A stretch of DNA of 64,000 nucleotides. Source: GCA-003244245 sp963823755 (lineage in GTDB: Bacteria; Actinomycetota; Actinomycetes; Mycobacteriales; Pseudonocardiaceae). Made by a program: the position numbers and the translations under genes. The notes beneath the pieces are model-generated. The model had not been told where the DNA came from. It saw nothing but the letters and a program-made list of their open reading frames with translations, and ran no database searches. Where the stretch lies: contig CAWGMP010000023.1 in assembly GCA_963823755.1 (NCBI GenBank), forward strand, positions 124,001 through 188,000, read 5' to 3'. Shown here one piece after another: positions 47,031 through 55,517 of this stretch. The first letter of the stretch is position 1, and every line of letters starts with the position of its first letter.

Positions 47031-47516
47031 ATGAAGTGGTATCAGAACGGACCGCTTGGCTGGTACAGCAACGAGGCTGACGAACCAACACTAAAGGACC
47101 AACTTCGGGACGCGCTGGAAGCTCGTCGCCAGCGGGACGACCAGAAGGACGCTGAACCTGGAGCCGCAGAAGAGACCGGCACAGCTGTCGAGGTGCAGCG
47201 CACCGCGCAGCCAGCCCGGCCATCGATACCGCCAGGCGCTGCCCATGTCTTTAGCCCCAAAGAGCTACAGATCCTGGAGCATGAAGCTTGGTCACAGATG
47301 TTCAAGCTGAAACTCAATGCCTTCATGAGCTATACCCAGCTCCAGGCGGCCGACGAGCTGACTCGTGAGCACGTACGGCTCGCCAGCGCCCTGTGGCGTG
47401 AGATACAAGAGCAACTTAAACAAAACCGTGATCTTCCAGGCATCGAAGACATCATGGTTGAGATCATGGACAACTTCATGAAGTCGAACAAACGAACGCT
47501 GAGTGGTTGGCTGTAG
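47031..47516 (+). CDS. Hypothetical protein of the inserted element
   Basis: ATG 47031 has GAGGAGACGGAAG upstream. The 161 residues have a tryptophan/asparagine start (MKWYQNGPLGWYSNEADEP), a charged helix (QLRDALEARRQRDDQKDAEP) and a helical C-terminal half. No membrane segment. The next gene starts within its last codons, so the two are coupled; both precede the VirD4-like ATPase and may belong to its transfer apparatus (inference). Confidence 0.65.
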   Translation: MKWYQNGPLGWYSNEADEPTLKDQLRDALEARRQRDDQKDAEPGAAEETGTAVEVQRTAQPARPSIPPGAAHVFSPKELQILEHEAWSQMFKLKLNAFMSYTQLQAADELTREHVRLASALWREIQEQLKQNRDLPGIEDIMVEIMDNFMKSNKRTLSGWL

Positions 47517-47878
47517 TGGAGTACTGGGACTGGGACGACCCGCTGAAAGATATTTTTGGGATGTTCTTGATCCTGATCTGCCCGACGTTGTTTTTTGGAA
47601 GCGCCTGGATCTTGCTCGGGATTCCGATCCAGCTACTTCTGCGCGCTGCCTACCATGAGTGGAAATGGCACGCTGATCTACGGGACACCAAGGAGCGGCA
47701 CAGAGACTGGGCCCACCAAGCTAGATTCGAGGCGACCAGGCGGTTGCAACGGCAGAAGATCGACCTGGACCATGCCTATGACATGGCCCGCTGGGACCTG
47801 CACGAGCGCATCCGTAAACTGCGGGAGCAGCAGCAATCCGCCGGCGAAGCTGGAGCATCAAAGCGTCTCCCTGACTGA
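47507..47878 (+). CDS. Small membrane protein with coiled-coil tail
   Basis: About 120 residues: an acidic N-terminus (YWDWDDPLKD), one or two transmembrane helices (IFGMFLILICPTLFFGSAWI, LLGIPIQLLLRAAYH) and a charged helical tail likely to form a coiled coil (DTKERHRDWAHQARFEATRR). The start may be TTG 47507 or GTG 47516, which overlaps the stop of the preceding gene. Position before the VirD4-like gene suggests a transfer accessory. Confidence 0.65.
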   Translation: MAVVEYWDWDDPLKDIFGMFLILICPTLFFGSAWILLGIPIQLLLRAAYHEWKWHADLRDTKERHRDWAHQARFEATRRLQRQKIDLDHAYDMARWDLHERIRKLREQQQSAGEAGASKRLPD

Positions 47879-47977
47879 CTCCCAAATGTCTCTCGTTTAA
47901 TTGATGGTGGTTTTGGCTCTCGGTACGCATATCTGCCGAGATAAATGCAATACCCTATCAGTCAGGGGGCTGTGGGG

Positions 47978-50188
47978 ATGCCTCACTCATTTCTTACAAC
48001 TTTCTACCTCATCGTCATAGCAAGCGGTGGCTTGGCCCTGATCCAGGGGATTTTCCTTCTTAGGAGGCGGTGGCAGCGCACGATGGATCTTGAGCGATTG
48101 ACGTACAGGATCATCTTTCCGCGTGAATTAAAGTTCGAGCGGGCGGCGCTTCTTTTTACGTCGCTGAGTGGTATCAACACCCGGCATCACAACGGCGTCC
48201 TACCCAGTCTAAGCCCCAAACGCACGATCGCCTGCGAGATCCTGGCCTCCTCCGGGCCGACCATTGAGTGGCTCCTCAGCTTTCCAAGCGACCTGCGGAT
48301 AAGTGTGGAAAGCAGCCTCCAGGGCACCATACCTGGCATCGGGTACGAGGAAGTGGCGCCGTATCATCACCAGCTGCCTTGGACAAGAGGGTGCGAGCTG
48401 AGTGCGGCGGCGGCAAGCTTTGAGCCCGACCCAAACCTGATTGAGTCCCTCCTGCGGAGTCTTACCACTGCCCAGCAGGACGAAACCATCCTGGTTCAGC
48501 TGATCATCGAACCGACGGATAGCCTCATCTTAGTCGGTGAGGAGGACAAGGAAGAGGAGGCACCGCTGTTTGCAGTCGTACGGCTGGCGGCGCGAGCCCA
48601 TCCTATCCGGGCCGAGGAATTATTGAAGAATGCGCTTGGCAAGTACAAGAGCTTACACGTCTTTTCGTTCCGGGAGCTAACAGCCCACGCGCCCCTCGTA
48701 AAGACCCGACGCAAAACCGGTCCGCTGACGCTCGTCAATGATCAAACGACGCCCCACGCCTGGCCGGGAGCTGTCACGAGCAAAGCGGCGGCGGTGGCCT
48801 GGGCAGTTCCCTACGGTACTCCCCAAGTTCTTGGTGTGAAGCTAGGCGGCTCCAGACAACTGCCACCAGATGATGTCGTACCGGAACTTGGGCTTGTTAT
48901 CGGGGTCAGTACTGCTTCAGGACGAACCCGCTCTATCGCGCTTAATCCCAAGGACATCAATACCCACATTGACTTGACCGGCAAGACTGGTACTGGCAAG
49001 TCGGTGCTTATGGGCATCCTGATGATTCAACAGATGCTGGCCGGTGATGGTGTTGGTCTGATCGACCCGCACGGCGATCTGGTCAACTGGGTGCTAGCCA
49101 GAATCCCGAAACACCGCCTCGACGACGTCATCGTGGTCGAGCCTGCCCGACCCGACTCGGCCGTAGCCTTCAACATCTTTGAAGGTCCAGAGAGTCCTGA
49201 GGGGATGGCAGATCAGATCAACGCTATCTTCCGGGGTATCTACAAAGACACCACTGGCGTCTTCAATGAAAACTACCTCGCCGGAGCCATCCAAGCGCTG
49301 GCCTCAGTTCCTGGTATGACGCTAGTGGACGTACCGCACTTTCTGACCGACCGAGACTTTCGCACCCGGATCATGGACCAGGTGGACGACCTGAACCTCA
49401 GCCACCAGTGGGACATGTTTGAACACCTTAACCAAAGACAACAAGAGAGTGCGGTAGCTCCCGGTCTGCACCGCGTCCAACCGCTATTGAGGCGCTCCAG
49501 CATGCGCTTGATGCTCGGCCAGAGTGAAAACGCTTTAGATATGCGCACGAGCATCAAAGAGAAGAAGATCGTCCTTATATCCGTGCCGACCTCTCTTGGG
49601 CCAGGGGCGGCCGAGTTCATTGGTTCGGCCTTCTTTAATCACCTGTGGTCCTCCGCCCTGTCGATTGCCGCCGCTGATAGGGTCCCGTTCGGCTTACACA
49701 TGGATGAAGCCCAAAAGTTCATGCAGTCTGGCTACGCGCTGGATGCGATGCTCGATGAAGCCCGCAAGTTTTTTCTGAGATTCGTCCTGGCTCACCCATC
49801 GGTAACCGGACTGCCCATGCAGATGCGAACAGCCATCAACCGCAGCACCAGAACGAAGATCAGCTTCCAGCTAGCCGCCGAAGACGCTGGCCCCATGGCC
49901 CGTGAGTTCGGCGAGCCGGTGATAGCGACTGATTTGACCATGCTGGGTAAGCGCGAGTTTATTCTCAAAACGGTCAGTAACGAGCAAACCTCGGCTCCTG
50001 TGGCCGTCCGTAGCGTTAATGCTCCGCCGGAAATTAACGATCCTGAGCACGTCAGGGCGCTCAGCCGCAAGCGGTGGAATCGCTTGGCTAAGGAGATTGA
50101 TGCCGAGATTTTTGAACGTCAACAGGGCGGAAATATTGAAAGGCGTGACCGTAGTGAGAATAAAGTTGTAGGCTGGGAAGATGAATAG
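47978..50188 (+). CDS. VirD4/TraG-like conjugative ATPase (type IV coupling-type)
   Basis: Start at ATG 47978, preceded by AGGGGG; the frame is open to 47945. About 736 residues: an N-terminal transmembrane helix (FYLIVIASGGLALIQGIFLL), a roughly 300-residue non-conserved domain, then a RecA-like motor with Walker A DLTGKTGTGKSVLMG, GVGLIDPHGDLVNW, and Walker B PFGLHMDEAQKF with LDAMLDEARKFFLRFVLAHP. This matches type IV secretion DNA-binding/HerA-FtsK superfamily ATPases, which pump DNA or relaxase complexes through the envelope. Its pairing with a replication-relaxation protein supports conjugation. No VirB4/VirB6 homologues are in the window. Confidence 0.85.
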   Translation: MPHSFLTTFYLIVIASGGLALIQGIFLLRRRWQRTMDLERLTYRIIFPRELKFERAALLFTSLSGINTRHHNGVLPSLSPKRTIACEILASSGPTIEWLLSFPSDLRISVESSLQGTIPGIGYEEVAPYHHQLPWTRGCELSAAAASFEPDPNLIESLLRSLTTAQQDETILVQLIIEPTDSLILVGEEDKEEEAPLFAVVRLAARAHPIRAEELLKNALGKYKSLHVFSFRELTAHAPLVKTRRKTGPLTLVNDQTTPHAWPGAVTSKAAAVAWAVPYGTPQVLGVKLGGSRQLPPDDVVPELGLVIGVSTASGRTRSIALNPKDINTHIDLTGKTGTGKSVLMGILMIQQMLAGDGVGLIDPHGDLVNWVLARIPKHRLDDVIVVEPARPDSAVAFNIFEGPESPEGMADQINAIFRGIYKDTTGVFNENYLAGAIQALASVPGMTLVDVPHFLTDRDFRTRIMDQVDDLNLSHQWDMFEHLNQRQQESAVAPGLHRVQPLLRRSSMRLMLGQSENALDMRTSIKEKKIVLISVPTSLGPGAAEFIGSAFFNHLWSSALSIAAADRVPFGLHMDEAQKFMQSGYALDAMLDEARKFFLRFVLAHPSVTGLPMQMRTAINRSTRTKISFQLAAEDAGPMAREFGEPVIATDLTMLGKREFILKTVSNEQTSAPVAVRSVNAPPEINDPEHVRALSRKRWNRLAKEIDAEIFERQQGGNIERRDRSENKVVGWEDE

Positions 50189-50246
50189 CAAGATTCAAGC
50201 TAGTGTCTCAGTCGGTGTATTAGTCGCTGTAGCAGTCGACGTCCCA

Positions 50247-50290
50247 GCGGTGATACACCGCTCGGCCCGTTTACCAGGTCAAACGGGCCG
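50247..50290. other. Two adjacent hairpins upstream of the replication-relaxation gene (oriT or terminator candidate)
   Basis: GCGGTG (50247-50252) pairs with CACCGC (50256-50261), followed at once by CGGCCCGTTT (50263-50272) with AAACGGGCCG (50281-50290). They lie in the gap between the VirD4-like and replication-relaxation genes, a frequent place for oriT; a terminator for the upstream gene is the simpler alternative. Confidence 0.6.
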
Positions 50291-50307
50291 CCTGGCAGCT
50301 CGACTAG

Positions 50308-50970
50308 GTGTCTGTCATGTACTCTGACCTCCACCTCTCCGACCGTGATCGTCTCATCGTCGAGGCCGTCACGCTCTTCAAGCAGCTAACCGGTACCCAA
50401 ATCGAGCGGCTGTTTTTCTCAGACGGTGCCCAGGCATCGCGGACCGGTAAGCGCAACCGAGCCTTGCGGCGGCTTGTGCAGTGGAAAGAGATTGGACGGA
50501 TTGAGGAGCGGGCACTGGGCGGCTGGAACCGTGGTAGTCATGGTTATGTCTACATTCCTGTTGGTCATGATCCCCAGCTGCGGGACACTCATACGCTCAA
50601 TATCGCCGAACTCTACATTCGACTGACAGAAACTGGACAGCTGGAGTTGGTAGATTATCGGCCAGAAGTGCCTATTACTGGTTTAAGCGTGGTGCCAGAT
50701 GCCGACGTTCGGGTGAGAATCAATGGCCGACTGTTTCACTTCTATGCTGAGGTGGAGTATGCGGCAAAGTCGGATGAGCGAGTGAAATCGAAAATTCGTG
50801 CCTTTGAGCGAGCAGCCAGACGGGCTAGCCACTTCCCCCTCGTATTGTTTCTGGCCAACAACCCCACTCGTCTGGGCGCCATCCAGCGCGTAATCGCTCA
50901 AAGTTCCGTCAAAGAGATTTTCGAGGCCGTCCTTTTTGATGACGCCATTCCCTACTTACTGGCGAGGTAG
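50308..50970 (+). CDS. Replication-relaxation family protein (plasmid/conjugation)
   Basis: 220 residues with the winged-helix N-terminus of this family (DRDRLIVEAVTLFKQLTGTQ, IERLFFSD, RALRRLVQWKEIGRIEE) and a nuclease-like C-terminal half (FHFYAEVEYAAKSDERVKSK, HFPLVLFLANNPTRL). Such proteins (PF13814) occur on mobile plasmids next to VirD4-type genes and probably act in DNA relaxation or processing at transfer start. Biochemical function is not settled. Confidence 0.85.
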   Translation: MSVMYSDLHLSDRDRLIVEAVTLFKQLTGTQIERLFFSDGAQASRTGKRNRALRRLVQWKEIGRIEERALGGWNRGSHGYVYIPVGHDPQLRDTHTLNIAELYIRLTETGQLELVDYRPEVPITGLSVVPDADVRVRINGRLFHFYAEVEYAAKSDERVKSKIRAFERAARRASHFPLVLFLANNPTRLGAIQRVIAQSSVKEIFEAVLFDDAIPYLLAR

Positions 50971-50973
50971 ACC

Positions 50974-51336
50974 GTGTGCGAGCTGAAGGATGTTCACTAC
51001 GTCGAGTTTGACCAAGCTGACGAGTTCATGCGTATCTATGAGGTCGATGATGCGGGAATTCCAACGGCCTTGATACGTCAAGATTATTGGGAGCATATCA
51101 ATGAGAGTGGGATGACGAAGGCGCGCTCATGGCTTGATTTTATCCGTCATGGCATCGACTCGTTTGCCTGCATCTGTGGTTATACGGCTATTAACTGGGA
51201 TGACATGTTGTATCACTGCCGCGTTGGACTATGCAGAGAGTGCCAGACGGCTTGCGACTTGCAGGTTCTGGAGGCTTGGGACGGGCTGTGCTATGGATGC
51301 AAGATTGCCGAAGATGAGGCGACCGGTGCTCGTTGA
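50974..51336 (+). CDS. Small protein with Zn-finger-like Cys/His motif
   Basis: 120 residues, starting 3 bases after the replication-relaxation stop. The C-terminal half holds ACICGYTAINWDDMLYHCRV, then CRECQTACDLQVL and LCYGCKIAED, i.e. several C-x-C/C-x-x-C pairs that could bind zinc. The N-terminal half (VHYVEFDQADEFMRIYEVDD) resembles that of the next gene, so the two are paralogues. Function unknown. Confidence 0.65.
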   Translation: MCELKDVHYVEFDQADEFMRIYEVDDAGIPTALIRQDYWEHINESGMTKARSWLDFIRHGIDSFACICGYTAINWDDMLYHCRVGLCRECQTACDLQVLEAWDGLCYGCKIAEDEATGAR

Positions 51337-51382
51337 TCAAGTTTCCCTACTCCGCCCCACCCATACGAATTGAGGTAAAAGG

Positions 51383-51646
51383 ATGCATGACTACACTGGC
51401 GTGCTGCTTAAATTCCAGAATGACGAGGGGGTCGTCTTCGTCCATGAAGTCGACGAATACGGTGAGATTGCACGACCGGTAACAGTTGAGCCGATAACAA
51501 ATTACCGACATGAGAGTTTTGGCCAAACGCCGACCTACGTCTGCGAGTGTGGCATGGAATATTGTGTCTGGGACGATATGGCTGAACACCTAGCAGTGTT
51601 TGCGCCAGACGACGGTGACGCTTACATTATTCCCGAGCGAACGTGA
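51383..51646 (+). CDS. Small Zn-motif protein, paralogue of the preceding gene
   Basis: 87 residues: LLKFQNDEGVVFVHEVDEYG followed by YVCECGMEYCVWDDMAEHLA. The C-x-C-G ... W-D-D-M-x-x-H arrangement repeats that of the upstream protein. A GAGGTAAAAGG site precedes the ATG. Probably arose by duplication within the element. Confidence 0.65.
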   Translation: MHDYTGVLLKFQNDEGVVFVHEVDEYGEIARPVTVEPITNYRHESFGQTPTYVCECGMEYCVWDDMAEHLAVFAPDDGDAYIIPERT

Positions 51647-52250
51647 CCGTGGTTGGGCGATCTTGATGCGGAAGGTTAGCGATCACCTGCTTTCGTTGAC
51701 TCTGCCACGCAGCAGACAATCAGCAACGACCCACGACGACAGTGGCCCGTCGACAATCTTCGCCTCACACAACCGCACACAGTATCTAGTGGGGCTGCGC
51801 CTCGGACCGCCGAGTCTGTGGGCACACCCAATAGTCCCTGCGGCTTCCTGAGCGCAAGCTTCCGCAGGGACTCCCGGTCTGGGTGGCCGACCGTCGCCAT
51901 CCGCTGCGCCGGGCCGGGCGACCTAAACCTCAGTCGCCGTCGTTGTGCCACCCATCGTGGCTGGTCAGGCGGTCAAACGCCTGTGTGGGAGCGGACAAGA
52001 AGAACGCTACGACCTCTCTTGAGAACCTGGCTCAAGTGTCAACGTTCTAGGGCCCAAGGAGCCCTAGGCTTGGAAGCGAAGGACAGTGCAGCAACCCAAC
52101 GCCGGTCGCGCACGATCAGGTCGGACAGCAGCATCGATCTGCCTACGTGTGACGGCGGGCGGTAGTTGTCATAGAAGGACGCTTGTCGCCATCAAGATCA
52201 ACTTGGCGAGCATCTACCGTTCGACTTCTCCGCGTGCAAGTATTACTGTC
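51647..52250. other. Non-coding-looking stretch with an 11-bp inverted repeat
   Basis: No supported gene. A perfect inverted repeat AGTCCCTGCGG (51833-51843) / CCGCAGGGACT (51862-51872) and a smaller CTAGGGC/GCCCTAG stem near 52047 could be terminators or RNA structures. The GC content is higher than in the neighbouring genes. Confidence 0.5.
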
Positions 52251-52667
52251 ATGTCTGACGGATTCGACCCTTCGGCGGGGCTTATCGCCGCTATTGTAAG
52301 AAGCATCCGGGCATTATCACCCAGCGGGCCACGACCGAAACTCAAAGTGACGGTGGCAGGTCTTAGAAAGACTAACAACACTCTGTGGGTATGGGCAAGA
52401 GTAACAAACGAAGGTGGTGCTTCGATGACAATCGACACAGTGTCATCCTGGGTCAGGGCAAGCAGGGGTCGTCGCGGGATAAAGCCCGTCGAATTCAAAT
52501 CAGGACCGAAGCCTCCCTTTCGGCTAGATAGCTATTCTTCGGCTGAATGGGAAACGGAAATCAAAATAGAAGATCGATGGATGTTGGCTAGGAATGCCGA
52601 TTGCACAATTTTTGTTTCTGGTGGCGGGTTGAGCGCCTACAAGGTGAGGAAAATCGTCGACCGCTGA
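52251..52667 (+). CDS. Hypothetical protein
   Basis: From ATG 52251 (MSDGFDPSAGLIAAIVRSIR): 138 residues, with a beta-rich, basic domain (KLKVTVAGLRKTNNTLWVWA, RVTNEGGASMTIDTVSSWVR). The pattern suggests an immunoglobulin-like or CARDB-like fold, but no family is firmly recognised. No good ribosome site; the frame is open to 52086. Confidence 0.5.
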   Translation: MSDGFDPSAGLIAAIVRSIRALSPSGPRPKLKVTVAGLRKTNNTLWVWARVTNEGGASMTIDTVSSWVRASRGRRGIKPVEFKSGPKPPFRLDSYSSAEWETEIKIEDRWMLARNADCTIFVSGGGLSAYKVRKIVDR

Positions 52668-52705
52668 ATAGCCAACTGTAACAACTGCACCTGCAACGGC
52701 GGCTG

Positions 52706-52792
52706 GTGACAATTGTCGCTGGCCGTTGGCGACAATCATCTCCTGCAACTCACGCAACCAACTTAGTCAACCCCATCTCGTGACAATTGTCG
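52706..52792. promoter_or_regulatory. Two copies of GTGACAATTGTCG, possible operators
   Basis: Identical 13-mers at 52706-52718 and 52780-52792, each with a palindromic core GACAATTGTC, 74 bases apart, close to seven helical turns. A related half-site (GGCGACAAT) lies between. Spacing and symmetry suit binding of a dimeric repressor, but no cognate regulator is identified. Confidence 0.45.
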
Positions 52793-53021
52793 TCTGTCAT
52801 CACAAGACGACACGCAACTCTCTCGTGGTCAACCCACGCGACCCGACGCAGGAAGCTCTTGCCGCCGAACTCCTCGTGTTTCTCCTGATGACCTGCACCA
52901 TCTCGGACCACCCTCGCCCGGCCGTTACGGTTCTTGACATTCTCGGCAAAAGTAATAGCCGCGCTAGGCCGCCAGCCGAGAGTGTGCCGGTCGATAGCGC
53001 GAGGGCGGAGGGCCAGACGAG

Positions 53022-53268
53022 ATGTCGGAGCGCCCGGACATCTCTGCGGACGGCACGTCGGACGTCATCGCCACTGTCGTCCGGATCGGCACTGCCACAC
53101 TCTTTGGAGCCTGCATCGGAAGCTCCGATAGGAGCGATCGTCGTCGGCGATGCGGTCGTGAAAGAGATGATCAAGACTGCGATCGCCGCGATTGTCGTCC
53201 AGATCGCAATGGAACTGACCGAGATCAGTATCGATCGTGTGCGTGGCGGTCGCATACAGCGCGGCTGA
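53022..53268 (+). pseudogene. Possible small membrane protein, frame-broken
   Basis: One frame starts at ATG 53022 (MSERPDISADGTSDVIATVV, RIGTATLFGACIG). A second frame continues with EAPIGAIVVGDAVVKEMIKT and AIAAIVVQIAMELTEISIDR. Together they look like a small protein with a hydrophobic C-terminal helix, interrupted near 53120. Weak evidence. Confidence 0.3.
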
Positions 53269-53600
53269 ACGTCACCGATGACCAGCAGCACGAACGATTG
53301 CCCCGAAAAGTGGTGACCATTTCCGGGTGCCCTGTTGACGACCTGCTCCAGTAGCTCAACGACGTGCGCGCCGTCGGTGCGCGGCCGAGTTCTATGCGCC
53401 CTTGGGATCGATCCCGAAGACCTGCTACCAATCACCGGGTTAAAACGCTGAGAGCAGAAGCTATGTCGAGTGTAAATAACAGCTGGCATTTGTCTCCGAC
53501 CCGTTGCGTCGATACAGACGAGAGTAGAGTCTTATTATTGGGTACCGTCCGCGAGGAGTGCAAGAACAACGGCCCCCAGTGGAGCAAGCTACCTAGTAGC

Positions 53601-53996
53601 TCATCGATGGCCGGTGATCTCCAGCTGTTCACGAGAAAGATCAAACGTGATCTTAAATTGGTCGAAGAAACCGCGTTGACCTACAATGCCATAACTTTCT
53701 TCGGTTAGTCTTGCAAAACCGGCTCTAGTAGAGATGCGATATTGTCCCATCCTGAGCACGACATCATGGATGAATAAACTTTCGGCTACCCCAGTTGCTC
53801 CGACAAAATACGCGGCATCTCCAGCTTCCACGTCGATGCCAAGGGTGTGCGCTATGTCCCAGTCAAATATATTCAAGTCTGAACCTGAGTCTACAAGCAC
53901 ATCGTAGCTGAGTGACTGCCCATCCAGTTCAACTACTATTGGGATAATCGGTCGTGGGACCGGTGCATTGGCATATTGAATGTAGGGAAACTTCAC
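53601..53996 (-). CDS. Retropepsin-like aspartic protease
   Basis: 131 residues fitting a single-lobed aspartic protease that works as a dimer. The catalytic motif is LSYDVLVDSGSDLNIFDWD (D-S-G), a flap-like region follows, and the C-terminal strand reads YGIVGQRGFFDQFKITFDL. The preceding DUF5678-type gene ends 5 bases upstream, giving a two-gene operon. Paired DUF5678/retropepsin genes occur in cyanobacteria, archaea and candidate phyla; the role is unknown and a toxin-antitoxin-like or processing function is speculative. Confidence 0.75.
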   Translation of the reverse strand: MKFPYIQYANAPVPRPIIPIVVELDGQSLSYDVLVDSGSDLNIFDWDIAHTLGIDVEAGDAAYFVGATGVAESLFIHDVVLRMGQYRISTRAGFARLTEESYGIVGQRGFFDQFKITFDLSREQLEITGHR

Positions 53997-54001
53997 TTTA
54001 G

Positions 54002-54193
54002 CTAACCGACAAGGTAGGTTAACTTCGTAGGCACCCGCGTGAAAATGGGATCGGGGTAACCCATACTGATCGCGGTTTCGCGAACCTGCTTTAAGTCCTC
54101 ACCAGCCGTAATTACCGTGCGATTGTCATCTTGCAAAGCCACCCACTTACCCTTATACTTGTCGAACAGCTCTGTCCAATCGATAGCTGCCAT
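54002..54193 (-). CDS. DUF5678-type small protein
   Basis: 63 residues from ATG 54193 (MAAIDWTELFDKYKGKWVAL; a TTG two codons up is possible). The pattern K-W-V-A-L-x-D-D-x-x-T-V-I-x-A-G then TAISMGYPDPIFTRVP matches DUF5678, small proteins of unknown function regularly found next to retropepsin-like genes. Here it precedes one by 5 bases. It may be the substrate or regulator of that protease (inference). Confidence 0.65.
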   Translation of the reverse strand: MAAIDWTELFDKYKGKWVALQDDNRTVITAGEDLKQVRETAISMGYPDPIFTRVPTKLTYLVG

Positions 54194-54392
54194 ACTCAAA
54201 CCTACCTGTTACTTATTGCTTAGATAATACCATGCCGTGAGTATGAACCCAAGCGTAAGAGGGTTGTCAGAGTAAGGCAATTATGCGCGGCGCACGTCAA
54301 CTTCTGATAGGTTAAGTCTGCGGAAATCTTCAACGAGTTTTCCGTCGCTGCGGGAGATCAGTCGATAAGCGATCGAGTTGTCTTCGCTGCCG

Positions 54393-54431
54393 AAATCTCA
54401 TATAATCTCATATATCAATTATATGAGATTT
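54393..54431. promoter_or_regulatory. Palindromic operator covering the Fic gene start region
   Basis: Perfect 13-bp arms AAATCTCATATAA (54393-54405) and TTATATGAGATTT (54419-54431); the middle contains another TCTCATATAT. The palindrome ends 4 bases before the fic ATG, covering the ribosome-binding area. The encoded Fic protein ends in a winged-helix-like domain, so autorepression is likely; an RNA hairpin blocking translation is an alternative. Confidence 0.7.
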
Positions 54432-54435
54432 CTTT

Positions 54436-55494
54436 ATGCATTCTTTCAATGATCGACTAGGAAATATCCCCTCTAGCCTTTGGCGCTCTATCACTCAGAT
54501 CGACGAGATTAAGGGTCGATGGAGCTATGGTGACGGCCTCGGCTCACAAGTCTTGGGTCGCCTAAAGCGCTCTGTATTGGTGACCTCGACCGGCGCCTCG
54601 ACCCGTATCGAAGGTGCTCGTCTGTCCGATGAAGAAGTCGAAAGAGTGATGCGGGGTCTGAGTGTAAAGAAGCTGGCCGACCGCGACACGCAGGAAGTAC
54701 GCGGCTACTATGAGGCACTCCAGCTTGTATTCAACTCCTGGGGGAGTCTTGAACTAAGCGAGAATCATATTAAGCAACTCCACTCACTGCTTCTCCAATA
54801 TACTGTCAAAGACAAGCGTCATCGCGGCCACTATAAGACCATGGACAACCAGGTTGAGATGCGGGACCAGGACGGCAAAGCAATCGAAGTCTTATTCGAA
54901 ACTACCCCACCCTACCTCACGCAAAAGCAAATGCAGGAGCTGATCGACTCGACCAATGATGCCTTGGTAGCCAACCGTTACCACCCGTTGCTCGTCATCG
55001 GTAACTTCATTGTTGAGTTTCTCAAGATCCATCCTTTCATTGATGGCAATGGGCGATTATCTCGTATCCTCACCAACCTCCTTATGCTTCAAGCGGGCTA
55101 CAGTTATGTTCCCTATGTCTCGCAGGAACGGCTCATCGAGGCAACCAAGGTTGACTATTATCTCGGGTTACGTCGTAGCCAGAAAACCTTTGACTCTGAT
55201 CGCGAAATCATCCAACCCTGGCTCGATTTCTTCATTGATATGTGTCAGGCCCAAGCCGAGCGAGCCATGTCACTACTATCCACGAACGCAGTTGAGGCAC
55301 TATTATCGCAGAGTCAACTCCTGGTCTGGAATTACCTCGCTCATGTCGATGAAGCTGCTCCCGGCGAGATCGCCGATGCAACCCGTGTGCCACGACCGAC
55401 CGTTGCTCAGGCGCTGGGCAGGCTGCTCGAACTGGGGAAAGTTGAACGATTAGGACTTGGTCGGGCCACCCGGTACCGAAAGATTACTGACTAA
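54436..55494 (+). CDS. Fic family protein with C-terminal winged helix
   Basis: 352 residues. The N-terminal part carries the inhibitory-helix motif in STGASTRIEGARLSDEEVER ([ST]-x-x-x-E-[GN]). The Fic core has KIHPFIDGNGRLSRILTNLL, the full active motif H-P-F-x-x-G-N-G-R-x-x-R. The C-terminus (AAPGEIADATRVPRPTVAQA, LGRLLELGKVERLGLGRATR) is a winged helix. Such proteins usually AMPylate targets and are self-inhibited in class II/III. Intact, unlike much of the element. Confidence 0.9.
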   Translation: MHSFNDRLGNIPSSLWRSITQIDEIKGRWSYGDGLGSQVLGRLKRSVLVTSTGASTRIEGARLSDEEVERVMRGLSVKKLADRDTQEVRGYYEALQLVFNSWGSLELSENHIKQLHSLLLQYTVKDKRHRGHYKTMDNQVEMRDQDGKAIEVLFETTPPYLTQKQMQELIDSTNDALVANRYHPLLVIGNFIVEFLKIHPFIDGNGRLSRILTNLLMLQAGYSYVPYVSQERLIEATKVDYYLGLRRSQKTFDSDREIIQPWLDFFIDMCQAQAERAMSLLSTNAVEALLSQSQLLVWNYLAHVDEAAPGEIADATRVPRPTVAQALGRLLELGKVERLGLGRATRYRKITD

Positions 55495-55517
55495 GAGCGA
55501 CCTTCTCAATCTTCACC

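Noticed and set aside
49094..49620. Minus-strand ORFs inside the VirD4-like gene
   Set aside because: Antisense to an intact ATPase with conserved Walker motifs.
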